A DNA stretch of 6,659 nucleotides from Solirubrobacterales bacterium. GTDB taxonomy: Bacteria; Actinomycetota; Thermoleophilia; Solirubrobacterales; Solirubrobacteraceae. The notes below the pieces were generated by a model. That model saw only the letters and a list, made by a program, of their open reading frames with translations. It was not told the DNA's origin and did no database searches. Positions 1-6,079 of the stretch are shown one piece after another (position 1 is the first letter of the stretch; each line of letters starts with the position of its first letter). Location of the stretch: assembly GCA_015655225.1 (NCBI GenBank), contig JAATFK010000174.1, forward strand, positions 1 through 6,659. Direction: 5' to 3'. The translations under genes and the position numbers were made by a program.

Positions 1-69
1 GCGATCGACGCCTGCGAGGACGCGAAGTCGCTGATCGGGCTGTTGCTGCTGCGCGACGCGCGCCGCTAG
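1..69 (+). CDS. C-terminal end of a probable NUDIX ADP-ribose pyrophosphatase (partial, 5' end outside window)
   Basis: Frame 1 is open from the left edge to a TAG stop at 67-69 and gives 22 residues, AIDACEDAKSLIGLLLL followed by a basic RDARR end. A short acidic turn, then DAKS/T-(L/I)xGLLLL, is how many ADP-ribose pyrophosphatases of the NudF type finish. Those enzymes hydrolyse ADP-ribose to AMP and ribose-5-phosphate in the cytoplasm. The Nudix box lies outside the window, so the family call rests on this tail and on context. I recall nudF-type genes near xerD in Bacillus and Mycobacterium, and xerD lies downstream here. The TAG overlaps the stop of the opposite-strand ATPase gene. Another protein with a Leu-rich C-terminal helix cannot be excluded. 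Confidence 0.5.
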   Translation, partial: AIDACEDAKSLIGLLLLRDARR

Positions 70-1349
70 CCCGTCGCCCACAGGACCGAGAGCGGCAGCG
101 CCGCGAGGCGTTCGCCGAACGGCGTCGCGCGCGAGCCGGCGTGGAGCACGACGCCGCGGACGAAGCGCTCCCCGAGCGCGTCGCGGAGGTCGGCGAGGTG
201 GCGGAAGCCGGAGCGCTCGACGGTGGCCGCCGCCTTCACCTCGACGCCGACGACGCGTCCGTCGGGCGCCTCCAGCAGGAAGTCCACCTCGCGACCGCCG
301 GTCGCGCGGTAGTGATGGACGGTCGCCCGGACCGGATCCAGCGAGGCGAGACGGACCAGCTCCATTCCGACGAAGCTCTCGACCGCCGCCCCGAGGTCCG
401 CGGTCCCGTTCCCGAGCGTCGTCTCGTCCGCTCCCACCAGATGGGCCGCGAGGCCGGAGTCGGTGATCAGCACCTTCGGCGCCTTCGCGAGCCGTCGCCC
501 GAGGTTCCCGTGCCAGGCCGGGATGCGATGGACGAGGAAGAGCGCTTCGAGCAGCGCGACGTAGCGGTCGATCGTCGCGTACGGCATGCCGAGCGCACTC
601 GCGACGCCGCTCTTGTTCAGCGGCTGGGTGGTGCGCAGCGCGAGCGCGCGCAGGAGTCGCGGCAGCTCGACCACGCCCGCGATGTTGGCGAGGTCGCGGA
701 CGTCTCGCTGGGTCATCGTCGTCAGGTAGCTCGCCAGCCACGAGGAGCGGCGCTCGGCGTCGTCGCGCAGGACGGCGGGAGGGAAGCCGCCGCGAACCAG
801 TCGACGGATCAGCTCGGGACGCTCGATCGGCGTCGCGGTCGGCAGCGTCGCGTCGCTGGTGAGCAGTCGCCCAATCACCGGCGTGGACGGCTGTCGCTCG
901 ATCTCGGCCTGGGAGAGGGGCCAGAGCGAGAGCACCTCGACGCGGCCGGCGAGCGACTCCGAGACGCGCGGCAGCGCCAGCACGTCAGCTGAGCCGGTGA
1001 GCAGGAAGCGCCCGGGGCGGCGATCGCGGTCGACGGCGGCCTTGATCGCGAGAAGCAGGTCGGGGGCGCGCTGGACCTCGTCGATCACCCGCAGCCCGGC
1101 GCCGCCTGCGACGAACCCCGTCGGGTCGGCCGTGGCGGCCGCGAGCGTCACCGCGTCGTCGAGGGTGACGTAGTCCACCGGATCGGAACCGATGACGAGA
1201 TCCTGGACAAGCGTGCTCTTGCCGGTCTGGCGCGGACCCACGAGCATCACGACCGGTGTGTCGGCGAGCGCCCGTACGATCGCCGGGGCGATCGTACGAG
1301 GAAATCGGTCGGCGGTGGCATTTTCACCACCTACTGGTGAAATTGTCAT
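66..1349 (-). CDS. AAA_14/DUF4143-family ATPase with C-terminal PD-(D/E)XK-like domain
   Basis: This 427-residue protein has the AAA_14 plus DUF4143 architecture; the cellular role of the family is largely unknown. Walker A is GPRQTGKST at residues 38-46. Walker B is LRVIDEVQRAP, with D90 and E91. A sensor-like RFLLTGSADVL follows near 112-122. The middle holds a helical, winged-helix-like region (TTQPLNKSGVASALGM, then TIDRYVALLEAL). The C-terminus has EVDF (D356) followed by VEVK (E370, K372), the arrangement of a PD-(D/E)XK nuclease-type fold. The length is normal for the family. The frame stays open upstream to 1700, but that part is antisense to xerD, so I start at the ATG at 1347-1349; a GTG at 1359-1361 is an alternative. 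It stands alone on its strand, convergent with the nudF-like gene and divergent from xerD. No partner gene or antitoxin is visible. Confidence 0.85.
   Translation of the reverse strand: MTISPVGGENATADRFPRTIAPAIVRALADTPVVMLVGPRQTGKSTLVQDLVIGSDPVDYVTLDDAVTLAAATADPTGFVAGGAGLRVIDEVQRAPDLLLAIKAAVDRDRRPGRFLLTGSADVLALPRVSESLAGRVEVLSLWPLSQAEIERQPSTPVIGRLLTSDATLPTATPIERPELIRRLVRGGFPPAVLRDDAERRSSWLASYLTTMTQRDVRDLANIAGVVELPRLLRALALRTTQPLNKSGVASALGMPYATIDRYVALLEALFLVHRIPAWHGNLGRRLAKAPKVLITDSGLAAHLVGADETTLGNGTADLGAAVESFVGMELVRLASLDPVRATVHHYRATGGREVDFLLEAPDGRVVGVEVKAAATVERSGFRHLADLRDALGERFVRGVVLHAGSRATPFGERLAALPLSVLWATG
1273..1298. repeat. 12-bp perfect inverted repeat with 2-bp centre inside the ATPase gene
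   Basis: The left arm CGTACGATCGCC (1273-1284) is the exact reverse complement of the right arm (1287-1298), separated by GG. It covers codons around 18-26 of the ATPase gene (the TIAPAIV stretch). Such a long near-perfect palindrome in coding DNA could be a binding site for a dimeric regulator or a hairpin in the mRNA, but it could also be chance aided by the symmetric codon pattern. Confidence 0.6.
1322..1342. repeat. Inverted repeat TTTCACCA-n5-TGGTGAAA at the 5' end of the ATPase gene
   Basis: The arms TTTCACCA (1322-1329) and TGGTGAAA (1335-1342) are perfect complements around CCTAC. The site lies 7 bases inside the ATPase start codon, in an AT-richer patch unlike the surrounding coding DNA, and just downstream of the predicted -10 box. 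The position suits an autoregulatory operator or a hairpin controlling translation. No regulator gene is adjacent, so the function is inferred. Confidence 0.55.
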
Positions 1350-1359
1350 CAGGACGTTC

Positions 1360-1367
1360 ACTATAGA
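1360..1367. promoter_or_regulatory. Candidate bidirectional -10 element between the ATPase gene and xerD
   Basis: The 54-base gap between the divergent starts contains CTATAG at 1361-1366. On the - strand it reads TATAGT (1365 to 1360), ending 10 bases before the ATPase ATG, so the transcript would be almost leaderless; no Shine-Dalgarno is seen there. On the + strand it reads TATAGA (1362-1367), about 37 bases before the xerD ATG. No good -35 box is present in either direction at 16-18 bases, although TTGTCA at 1343-1348 lies 13 bases from the + strand hexamer. Confidence 0.4.
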
Positions 1368-1403
1368 GGACACTCGCCCTCCCGGCAGAACTAGGGGGAC
1401 GGC

Positions 1404-2372
1404 ATGACTTCGGTGATCGTCCCCCTGCGCACCGGCTCCTTCGAGGACCTCGTCCTCGACTTCATCGCCTACCTGGAGCTGGAGCGCGGGCTCAGCCGCA
1501 ACACGCTCGAGGCCTACCGCTCCGACCTGTTGCAGTACGGCGCCTGGCTCGAGCGCTCCAGCCTCGACGCCCTCGCGGTCGACCACGGCGACCTCTCCCG
1601 CTTCGTCGGCGAGCTGGCCGCCGGCTCCGGCGGCAGAGCGCCCGCCGCCTCGACCACGATCCAGCGCAAGGTCGCCTGCCTGCGCTCCTTCTACCGTCAC
1701 CTGCGGCGCGAGGAGATCCTCGCCCGCGACCCGACCGCCGAGCTGAGAGGCCCGCCGCGCGGCAAGCGGCTGCCGAAGGTGCTCTCGCGCGACGAGGTCC
1801 GCCTCCTGCTCGCCCAGCCGACCGGCGGCAGTCCCGCCGCCACACGCGATCGCGCGCTGCTGGAGCTGATGTACGCCTGCGGCCTGCGGGCCTCCGAGGC
1901 GGTCGGGATCCAGCTCGACGAGATCGACCTCGACGAGGGCGTCCTGCGCGCGAACGGCAAGGGCGCGAAGGAGCGGCTCGTCCCCGTCGGCTCAAAGGCG
2001 CTGGAGGCGCTGCGCGACTATCTCCAGCGCGGCCGCCCGCAGCTCGTCGGCCTGCGCGAGGAGCGCCACCTGTTCGTCAACCAGCGCGGCCAGGGCCTCA
2101 CCCGCCAGGGCCTCTACAAGATCGTCCAGCGCCACGCCCGCAGCGCCGGCCTGGCCGACAAGATGAGCCCGCACACGCTGCGCCACACCTTCGCGACGCA
2201 CCTGCTCGCGGGCGGCTGCGACCTGCGCTCGCTGCAGGAGATGCTCGGCCACGCCGACATCGCGACGACGCAGATCTACACGCACCTGTCGGCCGACCGC
2301 CTGCGCGACGTCTACTTCTCGGCGCACCCGCGCGCCACGGCCGACGAGTCCGACGCGCCCGACGGCGAATGA
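1404..2372 (+). CDS. xerD: Site-specific tyrosine recombinase XerD
   Basis: This 322-residue phage-integrase-family recombinase, together with XerC, resolves chromosome dimers at dif during segregation. The N-terminal SAM-like DNA-binding domain spans about residues 14-105 (LDFIAYLELERGLSRNTLEAY). The catalytic domain spans about 125-310 with the complete active site: R162 (GLRASE), K186 (GKGAKERLVP), H257 and R260 (HTLRHTFATHLL), H283 (MLGHADIATTQ) and nucleophile Y292 (IYTHLS). The spacing matches Escherichia coli XerD offset by 13-14 residues, so the N-terminus is slightly long. The ATG at 1404 has AGGGGGA at 1393-1399 just upstream; a GTG at 1413 is a weaker alternative. The stop overlaps the deoB ATG by four bases, indicating translational coupling. 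XerC is the main alternative; the deoB neighbour favours XerD. An integrase of a mobile element is unlikely given this setting. Confidence 0.9.
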   Translation: MTSVIVPLRTGSFEDLVLDFIAYLELERGLSRNTLEAYRSDLLQYGAWLERSSLDALAVDHGDLSRFVGELAAGSGGRAPAASTTIQRKVACLRSFYRHLRREEILARDPTAELRGPPRGKRLPKVLSRDEVRLLLAQPTGGSPAATRDRALLELMYACGLRASEAVGIQLDEIDLDEGVLRANGKGAKERLVPVGSKALEALRDYLQRGRPQLVGLREERHLFVNQRGQGLTRQGLYKIVQRHARSAGLADKMSPHTLRHTFATHLLAGGCDLRSLQEMLGHADIATTQIYTHLSADRLRDVYFSAHPRATADESDAPDGE

Positions 2373-3535
2373 GCGGGACGGCCGCGCGCCGTGCCGTCGT
2401 CGTCGTGCTCGACGCGTGTGGCGTCGGCGCCCTGCCCGACGCGGCCGACTACGGCGACGCCGGCACCAACACGCTCGGCCACCTCGCCCGCGAGGCCGGC
2501 GGCCTGCGCCTGCCGCGGCTCCAGGCGCTCGGGCTCGGCTCGATCCTCCCGCTCGACGGCGTCCCGCCGGCCACCGACCCGGTGCTCCACGGCCGCCTGC
2601 ACCCGCTCGGCTCCGGCAAGGACTCGACCACCGGCCACTGGGAGCTGATGGGCGTCGTCGCGCCCGCGCCGCTGCCGACCTACCCGGACGGCTTCCCGCC
2701 CGACCTGATCGCGGAGATCGAGCGGCTGACCGGCCGCCCGGTGATCGGCAACGTCACGAGCGACGGCCTCAGCGCGATCGACGAGCTGGGGGAGCAGGCC
2801 CGCCGTGACGGCGCCCTGATCGTCTACACCTCGCAGGACTCGGTCCTCCAGATCGCCGCGCACGTCGGCGCCGTCCCGACGCCCGAGCTGCACGCCGCCT
2901 GCGCCGCCGTGCGCGAGCTGATGAGCGGCGAGCACGCGGTCGGACGCGTGATCGCGCGGCCGTTCGACGGGCCCGAGGGCGCGTTCGAGCGCACCGGCGA
3001 GCGGCGCGACTTCACCGTCACGCCGCCGATGGAGAGCCACCTCGACACGCTGCGCGCACGCGCTGTCCCGGTCCACGCGGTCGGCAAGGTCGCGCAGCTG
3101 TTCCCGGGATCGATCGACGTCGCGCACCCGGGCGCCACCAACGCCGAGGCGATCGCCTCGACCACCCGGCTGCTCGGCGAGCTGGACAGCGGCTTCGTCT
3201 TCACCAACCTGATCGAGACCGACCAGGTCTACGGCCACCGCAAGGACGTCGACGGCTTCCACGCCGCGCTGCGCGAGATCGACGCCGCGACGACCGCCTG
3301 GCTCGACCTGCTGAAGCCGGAGGACCTGCTCGTGCTGACGGCCGACCACGGCTGCGACCCGCTCCACCCCGGCACCGACCACACGCGCGAGCACGCGCCG
3401 CTGCTGGCGGTCTTCCCCGGCAACGGCGGGCGCCGCCACGACGGCCCGCTCGCGGACGTCGGCGCGAGCGTCGTGCGCTGGCTGACCGGGAGCGACGGGC
3501 CGGCGATCGTGCCGGGCACGGCGTTCGCCGGCTGA
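2369..3535 (+). CDS. deoB: Phosphopentomutase DeoB
   Basis: This 388-residue cytoplasmic enzyme of the alkaline phosphatase superfamily interconverts ribose-1-phosphate and ribose-5-phosphate (and the deoxy forms), linking nucleoside salvage to central metabolism. Metal-site residues match the Bacillus cereus enzyme as I recall it: D15 (VVLDACGVG), D285 and H290 (ETDQVYGHR), D326 and H327 (TADHG), H338 (GTDHTREH). The block IVYTSQDSVLQIAAH near 151-165 and RVIARPF are also typical. The phosphorylated Thr85 of B. cereus (KDT) aligns with S86 here (GKDSTTGHWE). The length is usual (about 390-407). The ATG overlaps the xerD stop as ATGA; only a weak purine-rich RBS precedes it, consistent with coupling. 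I recall the purine phosphorylase gene after this one in Bacillus; here mutM follows. Confidence 0.93.
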   Translation: MSGTAARRAVVVVLDACGVGALPDAADYGDAGTNTLGHLAREAGGLRLPRLQALGLGSILPLDGVPPATDPVLHGRLHPLGSGKDSTTGHWELMGVVAPAPLPTYPDGFPPDLIAEIERLTGRPVIGNVTSDGLSAIDELGEQARRDGALIVYTSQDSVLQIAAHVGAVPTPELHAACAAVRELMSGEHAVGRVIARPFDGPEGAFERTGERRDFTVTPPMESHLDTLRARAVPVHAVGKVAQLFPGSIDVAHPGATNAEAIASTTRLLGELDSGFVFTNLIETDQVYGHRKDVDGFHAALREIDAATTAWLDLLKPEDLLVLTADHGCDPLHPGTDHTREHAPLLAVFPGNGGRRHDGPLADVGASVVRWLTGSDGPAIVPGTAFAG

Positions 3536-3550
3536 GCGCGCTCGGCGCGC
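3536..3550 (+). terminator. Short GC hairpin just after the deoB stop (weak terminator candidate)
   Basis: GCGCGC (3536-3541) can pair with GCGCGC (3545-3550) across a TCG loop, directly after the TGA of deoB. No T-run follows, so intrinsic termination is doubtful. It may reduce read-through from xerD-deoB into mutM, or simply reflect GC-rich sequence. Confidence 0.2.
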
Positions 3551-3559
3551 ACGCTCCAC

Positions 3560-3565
3560 TATCTT
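3560..3565 (+). promoter_or_regulatory. Possible -10 box for mutM
   Basis: TATCTT ends 8 bases before the mutM ATG at 3574, inside a 38-base intergenic gap that shows no Shine-Dalgarno sequence. The placement is that of a leaderless actinobacterial transcript. No convincing -35 hexamer is visible, so mutM may also be read through from deoB. Confidence 0.3.
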
Positions 3566-3573
3566 CGACGCCG

Positions 3574-4431
3574 ATGCCCGAGCTGCCCGAGGTCGAGACC
3601 GTCCGCCGCCAGCTCGCGCCGCGCCTGGAGGGGCGGATGCTCGTCGCCTACGCCGTCCGCGATCCGAAGTGGACCGCGCCGCTCTCCCCGAGCGAGGTGC
3701 TCGGCCCGCTCGTCGGCCGACGGATCGTCGCGTTCCGGCGGCGCGGCAAGTACCTGATCTGGGAGGCGGAGGACGAGCTGTTCCTGCTGATCCACCTGCG
3801 GATGACGGGGAACCTGCTCTACGACGCGCCCGAGGGGACGCCGTACACCCGCGCGCATTTCGGCTTCGACGACGACCACGACCTGCGCTTCGTCGACCCG
3901 CGCCGCTTCGGCACCGGCTGGCTCGTCGCCGGCGAGCCGGCGCTCGACGCCTACTTCGCCACCCGCCTCGGCGTCGAGCCGCTGTCCGACGACTTCACCG
4001 CCGAGGCGATGCGCGCGCTCGCGAGAACGTCGCGCGCGCCGATCAAGGCCTTCCTGCTCGACCAGCGCAAGATCGCCGGCGTCGGCAACATCTACGCCGA
4101 CGAGGCGCTCTTCCGCGCCGGGATCCACCCGCTGCGCCCGGCCGGCAGAGTGACGCTCGGGCAGTGGCGCAGACTCCGCGACGGGGTCGTCGAGTCGCTC
4201 CAGCTGGGGATCGACTCGCACGGCGCCAGCATCGACGACTTCCGCGACCTCGACGGCGCGCGCGGCAGCTTCCAGGACCGCTTCCTGGTCCACCGCCGCG
4301 CCGGCGAGCCGTGCCCGAACGGCTGCGGCGGGACGATCCGCAAGATCGTCGTCGCCGGCCGCGGCACCTACGTCTGCGAGCGCTGCCAGCCGCGGCCGCG
4401 CGGCGCCGTGATCGTCCCGATGACCCGCTAG
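3574..4431 (+). CDS. mutM: Formamidopyrimidine-DNA glycosylase (Fpg/MutM)
   Basis: This 285-residue bifunctional glycosylase/AP lyase removes 8-oxoguanine and formamidopyrimidines in base-excision repair. The N-terminus MPELPEVETVRR supplies the catalytic P2 (the N-terminal proline after Met removal) and E3. K59 (RRGKYLIW) matches the conserved K57. M77 (HLRMTGN) and R110, R111, F112 (DPRRFG) correspond to the residues that fill the gap left by the flipped base. The helix-two-turn-helix region reads QRKIAGVGNIYADEALF near 165-185. The C-terminal zinc finger runs from CPNGCGG to VCERCQ, with GRGTY before the last pair. The first knuckle is Cx3C, not the usual Cx2C. The ATG at 3574 is fixed because the proline must be residue 2. 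The TAG at 4429-4431 overlaps the stop of the convergent ctaG-like gene. Nei is excluded by the MPELPE start. Confidence 0.94.
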   Translation: MPELPEVETVRRQLAPRLEGRMLVAYAVRDPKWTAPLSPSEVLGPLVGRRIVAFRRRGKYLIWEAEDELFLLIHLRMTGNLLYDAPEGTPYTRAHFGFDDDHDLRFVDPRRFGTGWLVAGEPALDAYFATRLGVEPLSDDFTAEAMRALARTSRAPIKAFLLDQRKIAGVGNIYADEALFRAGIHPLRPAGRVTLGQWRRLRDGVVESLQLGIDSHGASIDDFRDLDGARGSFQDRFLVHRRAGEPCPNGCGGTIRKIVVAGRGTYVCERCQPRPRGAVIVPMTR

Positions 4432-5258
4432 GCCGACCGCCCGAGCGGCTCCGGCAGCCGCTCCTCCCGCCCCAGCACGTCGATGAAGACGGCTGCGAGC
4501 GCGATCCCGAAGATCAGGAACTCGATCAGGCACATCGAAGCCCCCGCGAGCTGCTGGTCGCGCAGCGCCGAGATCCCGTAGGCGCGCGGCGCGTGGGCGT
4601 AGAGCGGGTAGAGCGTCGAGGAGAGCCACGTCAGCGGGAGGCAGACGGCGGCGCTCGCGACGCGCGTGAACGCGAGGTAGCCGAGGCGCGCGACGTGCGG
4701 CTTGCGCCGCTCGCTCGGGAGCGGGTCGATGATCAGCCACCAGAGCGCGACGCCGGTATAGAAGAGTATCGCGTGCTCGAGAGCGTGCACCCCGGGGTGG
4801 CGTGCGGCGAAGTCGAAGATCGGCGGTGCCGCCCACACCCAGGTCGCGAGCGCCCACAGCGGCAGCGCGACCCACGGCCGCGTCAGCACGTGGATCACGC
4901 GGCCGAGGCTGCCGCCCGGCGCCATCAGCCGCAGCCCGGCTCTCGGCAGGCCGAGCGGCAGGATCGGCGCGCGCACCGAGAGCACGAGGAGGGCGGCGGC
5001 GAGGTCGGTCAGCAGCACGTGCTGCACCATGTGCGCCGAGATCAGGTATCTGTCGCCGATCTCGTCGAGCGGTGAGACGAGCGCGACGACGAGCGCCGCG
5101 ATCCCGCCCGCGAACGGCAGCCAGTGGCCGGCGCCGGGCGGGGAGGAGGCGAGTCGCGCGGCGCGCCGGTAGGCGATCGCGTACGCGACGCAGACGACCG
5201 CGAGCGCCGCCAGCAGCACCGGGTCGAGGTTCCAGCTGGTCCAGCCGGGATAGGTCAT
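4428..5258 (-). CDS. ctaG: Cytochrome c oxidase assembly / copper-delivery membrane protein, Caa3_CtaG family
   Basis: This 276-residue integral membrane protein has about seven hydrophobic helices (roughly 12-31, 46-63, 74-95, 128-147, 157-178, 193-215, 238-262). It matches the Caa3_CtaG family, which supports assembly of the copper centre of cytochrome oxidase and is also found in copper-handling operons. Seen directly: SPLDEIGDRYLISAHMVQH, with H76 and H80 one helical turn apart; a second pair, H158 and H162 (HALEHAILFYTG); and DQQLAGASM before the last helix. The histidine pairs are plausible metal ligands. The ATG at 5256-5258 has AAGGAA (5270 to 5265) six bases upstream. It follows the membrane-protein gene at 5332-6027 on the same strand after 73 bases, so the two may be co-transcribed. 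Its TAG overlaps the mutM stop. The symbol follows the Gram-positive CtaG, not the unrelated proteobacterial Cox11. Confidence 0.85.
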   Translation of the reverse strand: MTYPGWTSWNLDPVLLAALAVVCVAYAIAYRRAARLASSPPGAGHWLPFAGGIAALVVALVSPLDEIGDRYLISAHMVQHVLLTDLAAALLVLSVRAPILPLGLPRAGLRLMAPGGSLGRVIHVLTRPWVALPLWALATWVWAAPPIFDFAARHPGVHALEHAILFYTGVALWWLIIDPLPSERRKPHVARLGYLAFTRVASAAVCLPLTWLSSTLYPLYAHAPRAYGISALRDQQLAGASMCLIEFLIFGIALAAVFIDVLGREERLPEPLGRSA

Positions 5259-5331
5259 GAAGGGTTCCTTCTGGTCGTCGGTGGGTCGCCAGGCGCAGGG
5301 CCCGGCGCACCGACGTGCGGCGTCCCGAGCG

Positions 5332-6027
5332 CTACGTGGCCGTCGTCAGCGCGTGGCGCGGCGGCGCCCGCCCGGCCGCCGCCCGCGCGAGCGGACGCGG
5401 TGCCCTGGCGCGTGGCCGGGCTGTGCGCGGCGCCGCGGCGAGGGTGAGCGGCGCGCGCGGCAGCCGCAGCCGCCGGCGCGCGGGGCGCAGCGCGGCGGCG
5501 ACGAGCGTGCCGCCGCGCAGGGCGAGCGCGAGGATCCCGCCGATCGCGAGCGCCGCCGGGACGGCCCAGAGGCCGCCGTCGCCGAAGACGCCGGCGAGGC
5601 CGCCGGGGTGTCCGGTCGCGAGCAGTCCCTCCAGCAGCTCCTGGCCGCCGTAGACGAGGACGAGCGCGAACGCCGTCAGCGCCCAGGTGCGCAGCAGCGG
5701 ATGGCGCGCAGGGGCGCCGTCGCTGCTGCCCTGCGCCCAGCGACGGGCCGCGCCGCCGAGCGAGACGCCGATCGCGAGCGTCGCCAGCAGCACGATCCAC
5801 GGCGTGAGGGAGAAGAGGTAGGCGTGCCCCTGCGCGGTCAGCTCGCTGTCGGCGTGCGAGCCGAACGCGAGCGTGTAGCGCAGCTGGTGCACCGCGAGCG
5901 CCGCGCCCGGCATCAGCGCGGCGCCGCGCAGCGAGGGCGGCAGCGCCCGCGCCAGCGCATCCCGCCGCCCGTGGGCGGGGCGCTGCGGCGGTCCCGGAGA
6001 CCGCGACTGGTCGACGGGGCCCGGCAT
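5332..6027 (-). CDS. Multi-pass membrane protein of unknown function, upstream of ctaG
   Basis: I do not recognise a named family. The 231-residue product has about four hydrophobic stretches (roughly 35-55, 72-92, 113-135, 151-175). A His-containing loop between the first two holds H47, H58 and H68 (HQLRYTLAFGSHADSE, then AQGHAYL). The last 50 residues are an Arg/Pro/Ala-rich tail with no visible fold. The ATG at 6025-6027 gives a basic, proline-rich leader. An internal ATG at 5911-5913 (M39) would begin right at the first helix, and neither has a clear Shine-Dalgarno. The gene precedes ctaG by 73 bases on the same strand, and the membrane histidines suggest, as inference only, a link to copper or respiratory-complex maturation. 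Coding is supported by alternating hydrophobic helices and loops, which opposing frames lack. Confidence 0.65.
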   Translation of the reverse strand: MPGPVDQSRSPGPPQRPAHGRRDALARALPPSLRGAALMPGAALAVHQLRYTLAFGSHADSELTAQGHAYLFSLTPWIVLLATLAIGVSLGGAARRWAQGSSDGAPARHPLLRTWALTAFALVLVYGGQELLEGLLATGHPGGLAGVFGDGGLWAVPAALAIGGILALALRGGTLVAAALRPARRRLRLPRAPLTLAAAPRTARPRARAPRPLARAAAGRAPPRHALTTAT

Positions 6028-6079
6028 CCGGCCCGCAAGCTTACGCCCGCGGCGCCGCCCGCGACCGGTCGACTCGTTC

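Noticed and set aside
141..992. + strand open frame antisense to the ATPase
   Set aside because: Charged Arg/Glu/Asp-rich sequence without motifs, opposite a clear DUF4143 domain.
1350..1700. N-terminal extension of the ATPase frame to an ATG at 1700
   Set aside because: The extra 117 residues are low-complexity Ala/Gly/Val/Glu sequence antisense to the well-supported start of xerD. The conserved domain begins after the ATG at 1349.
1404..2372. xerD as the integrase of a mobile element carrying the ATPase
   Set aside because: It is translationally coupled to deoB and has full XerD character; no attachment-site direct repeats or other phage or element genes were seen.
2312..3559. Long - strand open frame antisense to deoB
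   Set aside because: Arg/Ala/Val-rich product without domains, in the frame where GC-rich codons suppress stops; deoB on the other strand carries all its catalytic motifs.
3669..5075. Long + strand open frame across mutM and antisense to ctaG
   Set aside because: It runs through two unrelated real genes and has repetitive Arg/Ala/Pro composition with no recognisable fold.
3559..5310. Long - strand open frame across mutM and ctaG
   Set aside because: It is a shadow of two motif-bearing genes on opposite strands, and its composition (runs of Arg, Ala, Pro) is typical of stop-poor GC-rich frames.
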